Assembly (NCBI GenBank): GCA_003526765.1
Contig: DPXZ01000028.1
Span: 1-5,663 of the forward strand
Reading direction: 5' to 3'
Length of the DNA stretch: 5,663 bases
Source: Fervidobacterium sp.
GTDB lineage: Bacteria > Thermotogota > Thermotogae > Thermotogales > Fervidobacteriaceae
Shown here: positions 5,650-5,663 of the stretch, in pieces
Numbering within the stretch: position 1 is the stretch's first letter
How the letters are laid out: every line of letters begins with the position of its first letter
The notes under the pieces: generated by a model
Databases searched by the model: none
The model's input: only the letters and a program-made list of their open reading frames with translations
Told to the model about the DNA's origin: nothing
Made by a program: the position numbers and the translations under genes

Positions 5650-5663
5650 TTGAAAAACAATTC
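5650..5663 (+). CDS. Start of a further gene, cut by window edge
   Basis: AAAGGAGG at 5633-5640, a strong ribosome binding site, is followed 9 bases later by TTG at 5650 and the codons for K-N-N before the window ends. Only four codons are visible, so the product cannot be identified. No terminator is seen between the rpmA stop (5573) and here, so the gene is probably part of the rplU operon. Confidence 0.5.

Overview
The window looks like core chromosome of a Thermotogota bacterium, with Fervidobacterium or a close relative as the best guess. The reasons are the AT-rich base composition, the proteins' general character, a SpoVS gene in an otherwise non-sporulating gene context, and an L27 with the N-terminal extension used by Firmicutes, Fusobacteria and Thermotogota. 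The genus is a guess; the phylum is moderately supported.

Bases 1-2930 (+ strand) are an envelope-precursor block. It holds the 3' part of murF, then mraY (lipid I synthase), then a second enzyme of the same membrane superfamily related to WecA/TagO. MurF completes the UDP-MurNAc-pentapeptide, MraY loads it onto undecaprenyl phosphate, and the WecA-like protein probably loads an N-acetyl amino sugar phosphate onto the same carrier for another surface glycan. The WecA-like gene has a strong ribosome binding site but no ATG, GTG or TTG at the right distance.

Bases 2811-4334 (- strand) hold a DUF1385/YqhQ-family membrane protein whose 3' end overlaps the WecA-like gene tail to tail by 120 bases. 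Behind it is a two-gene unit, spoVS plus an unrecognised 83-residue helical protein, with a clear promoter and an intrinsic terminator.

Bases 4335-4661 are a divergent intergenic region with the spoVS promoter, a likely rplU promoter and a long, well-formed RNA hairpin resembling the L21 leader. Bases 4662-5573 (+ strand) are the conserved trio rplU (L21), prp (protease that trims L27) and rpmA (L27 with a cleavable extension). A further gene begins at about 5650 and runs off the window.

Most of the window is housekeeping. I see no mobile element, CRISPR array, tRNA, rRNA or defence system. The least explained parts are the spoVS partner protein, the start of the WecA-like gene, the convergent overlap, the L21 leader and a MurF with altered conserved motifs.
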